In this document: one piece after another, positions 13,881 to 14,447 of the stretch
How positions within the stretch are numbered: position 1 is the stretch's first letter
Layout: each line of letters opens with the position of its first letter
Source: JADHUC01 sp964617665
GTDB lineage: Bacteria > Planctomycetota > Planctomycetia > Pirellulales > Pirellulaceae
Direction of reading: 5' to 3'
NCBI GenBank assembly: GCA_964617665.1
Contig: CAZUAH010000347.1
Coordinates: forward strand, 1-14,447
Length of the DNA stretch: 14,447 nucleotides
Notes under the pieces: model-generated
The model's input: only the letters and a program-made list of their open reading frames with translations
Database searches by the model: none
Told to the model about the DNA's origin: nothing
Program-made: the position numbers and the translations under genes

Positions 13881-14447
13881 CTACTCCGCCGTCAACTTCA
13901 CCCGAGCACGTGGGTACTCCGCGAACAACTGCTGGTACTCCGGGACACGGGACGCCAGACCGCGCAGTGCACGGCGGCTGAGCCTGCCGACGGACGCCTT
14001 GCAATAGCTACACAGGCAGAAGGCGATCTCGATACTCGTGTCCCTGCCGAGTTTCTCGACCTCCACGCGCGTACGCAATCCGAAACGTACCGCCCTAAAG
14101 AGACCGACGAACGGGAGAATCACTCCGGTCAGATAGGCCGCGAGGTTTTCTTCCTCCGCATCACTAACGACCGACCGTTTGCGAAACGAACGTTCGCAAA
14201 TCACATGGCAATGGATCTGATCGTTAGTCGCCTGGCCGCACTCCACGCACGCATTGCCGGGCAACGCACCTTGGCCGTATGCAAGGTGAATCGCATCAAG
14301 CGCATTGGTCGCATAAGGGGCATCCCCCGAGCTGCGCCGCAGTTGGCTGAGCCTGGGAACAGCAACGGTCCGACCGCAACGACAGTCGGTCTGTGAGCCA
14401 GCCATCGCAGCTGACACCGAGATTCTTGCGCCACAGTCACAGTCGAC
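13881..14447 (-). CDS. Zinc-ribbon membrane protein, 5' end cut by the window edge
   Basis: The last 188 residues of a protein whose start lies beyond the right edge. The frame is open to 14447, and the residues before the GTG at 14417 (VDCDCGARIS) complete a zinc-ribbon-like motif: Cys3-x-Cys5-Gly ... Cys22-x-Cys24-Gly-Arg, then VAVPRLSQLRR. A second set, CVECG and HCHVICER (67-84), may form another metal site. A hydrophobic segment LAAYLTGVILPFVGLF (102-117) follows, then CLCSYCK (144-150) and an ending LRGLASRVPEYQQLFAEYPR (161-180), a tail seen in planctomycete zinc-ribbon proteins of unknown role. The GTG at 14417 has no Shine-Dalgarno sequence, which supports the upstream continuation. 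The function is unknown. Confidence 0.75.
   Translation of the reverse strand, partial: VDCDCGARISVSAAMAGSQTDCRCGRTVAVPRLSQLRRSSGDAPYATNALDAIHLAYGQGALPGNACVECGQATNDQIHCHVICERSFRKRSVVSDAEEENLAAYLTGVILPFVGLFRAVRFGLRTRVEVEKLGRDTSIEIAFCLCSYCKASVGRLSRRALRGLASRVPEYQQLFAEYPRARVKLTAE

Overview
The window looks like chromosomal DNA from a member of the Planctomycetota, probably an uncultured or Pirellulales-like lineage. This rests on gene types and not on any marker gene. The signs are a Tat-exported DegT-type aminotransferase, a LamG-like exported protein, a BNR/sialidase-fold exported protein, a giant PQQ-type beta-propeller with a methyltransferase-like insert and a malectin-like tail, and a planctomycete-style zinc-ribbon membrane protein. 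GC content is moderately high by eye. No rRNA, tRNA, CRISPR array, transposase or phage gene was seen.

Left half (all genes on the minus strand, read right to left): a putative lipoprotein (7271-6843), a BNR-repeat sialidase-like protein (6815-5676) and a peptide-deformylase-like protein (5679-5164) form a tight operon. The last two overlap as ATGA, and a 10-bp inverted repeat starts at the final stop. Next is a two-gene transporter operon: a 98-residue two-helix protein (5000-4704) and an SSS-family sodium/solute symporter (4704-3169), coupled by a one-base stop/GTG overlap. Then comes a non-coding stretch with REP-like palindromes (about 2962-3071) and an easily missed 34-residue single-helix protein (2905-2801). 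Last are the aminotransferase (2520-1183) and the LamG-like protein (1166-309), 16 bases apart. Bases 1-308 hold no supported gene but carry another REP-like hairpin.

Right half: a divergent regulatory region (7272-7508) contains a perfect 9+9 bp palindrome just upstream of the propeller gene (7509-11324, plus). A stand-alone PAS-domain protein (11747-11400, minus) faces it. Divergent from the PAS gene is a CopZ-like zinc and [2Fe-2S] protein (12044-12499, plus) with a good sigma-70-type promoter and a short tandem repeat across its -10 region. An orphan class I SAM-dependent methyltransferase (12814-13605, plus) follows. The window ends in a zinc-ribbon membrane protein on the minus strand that is cut by the right edge (13881 to beyond 14447).

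How they may work together (inference): the exported sialidase-like, LamG-like and propeller/malectin proteins and the SSS symporter suggest handling of external glycans or small organic acids. The CopZ-like protein, the PAS protein and the methyltransferase form a separate block that may concern metal or redox handling. No complete new multi-gene system is demonstrated. The most unusual items are the deformylase-like protein whose conserved metal-binding Cys is Arg, the propeller/Rossmann/malectin fusion, the 34-residue membrane protein and the REP-like palindromes.
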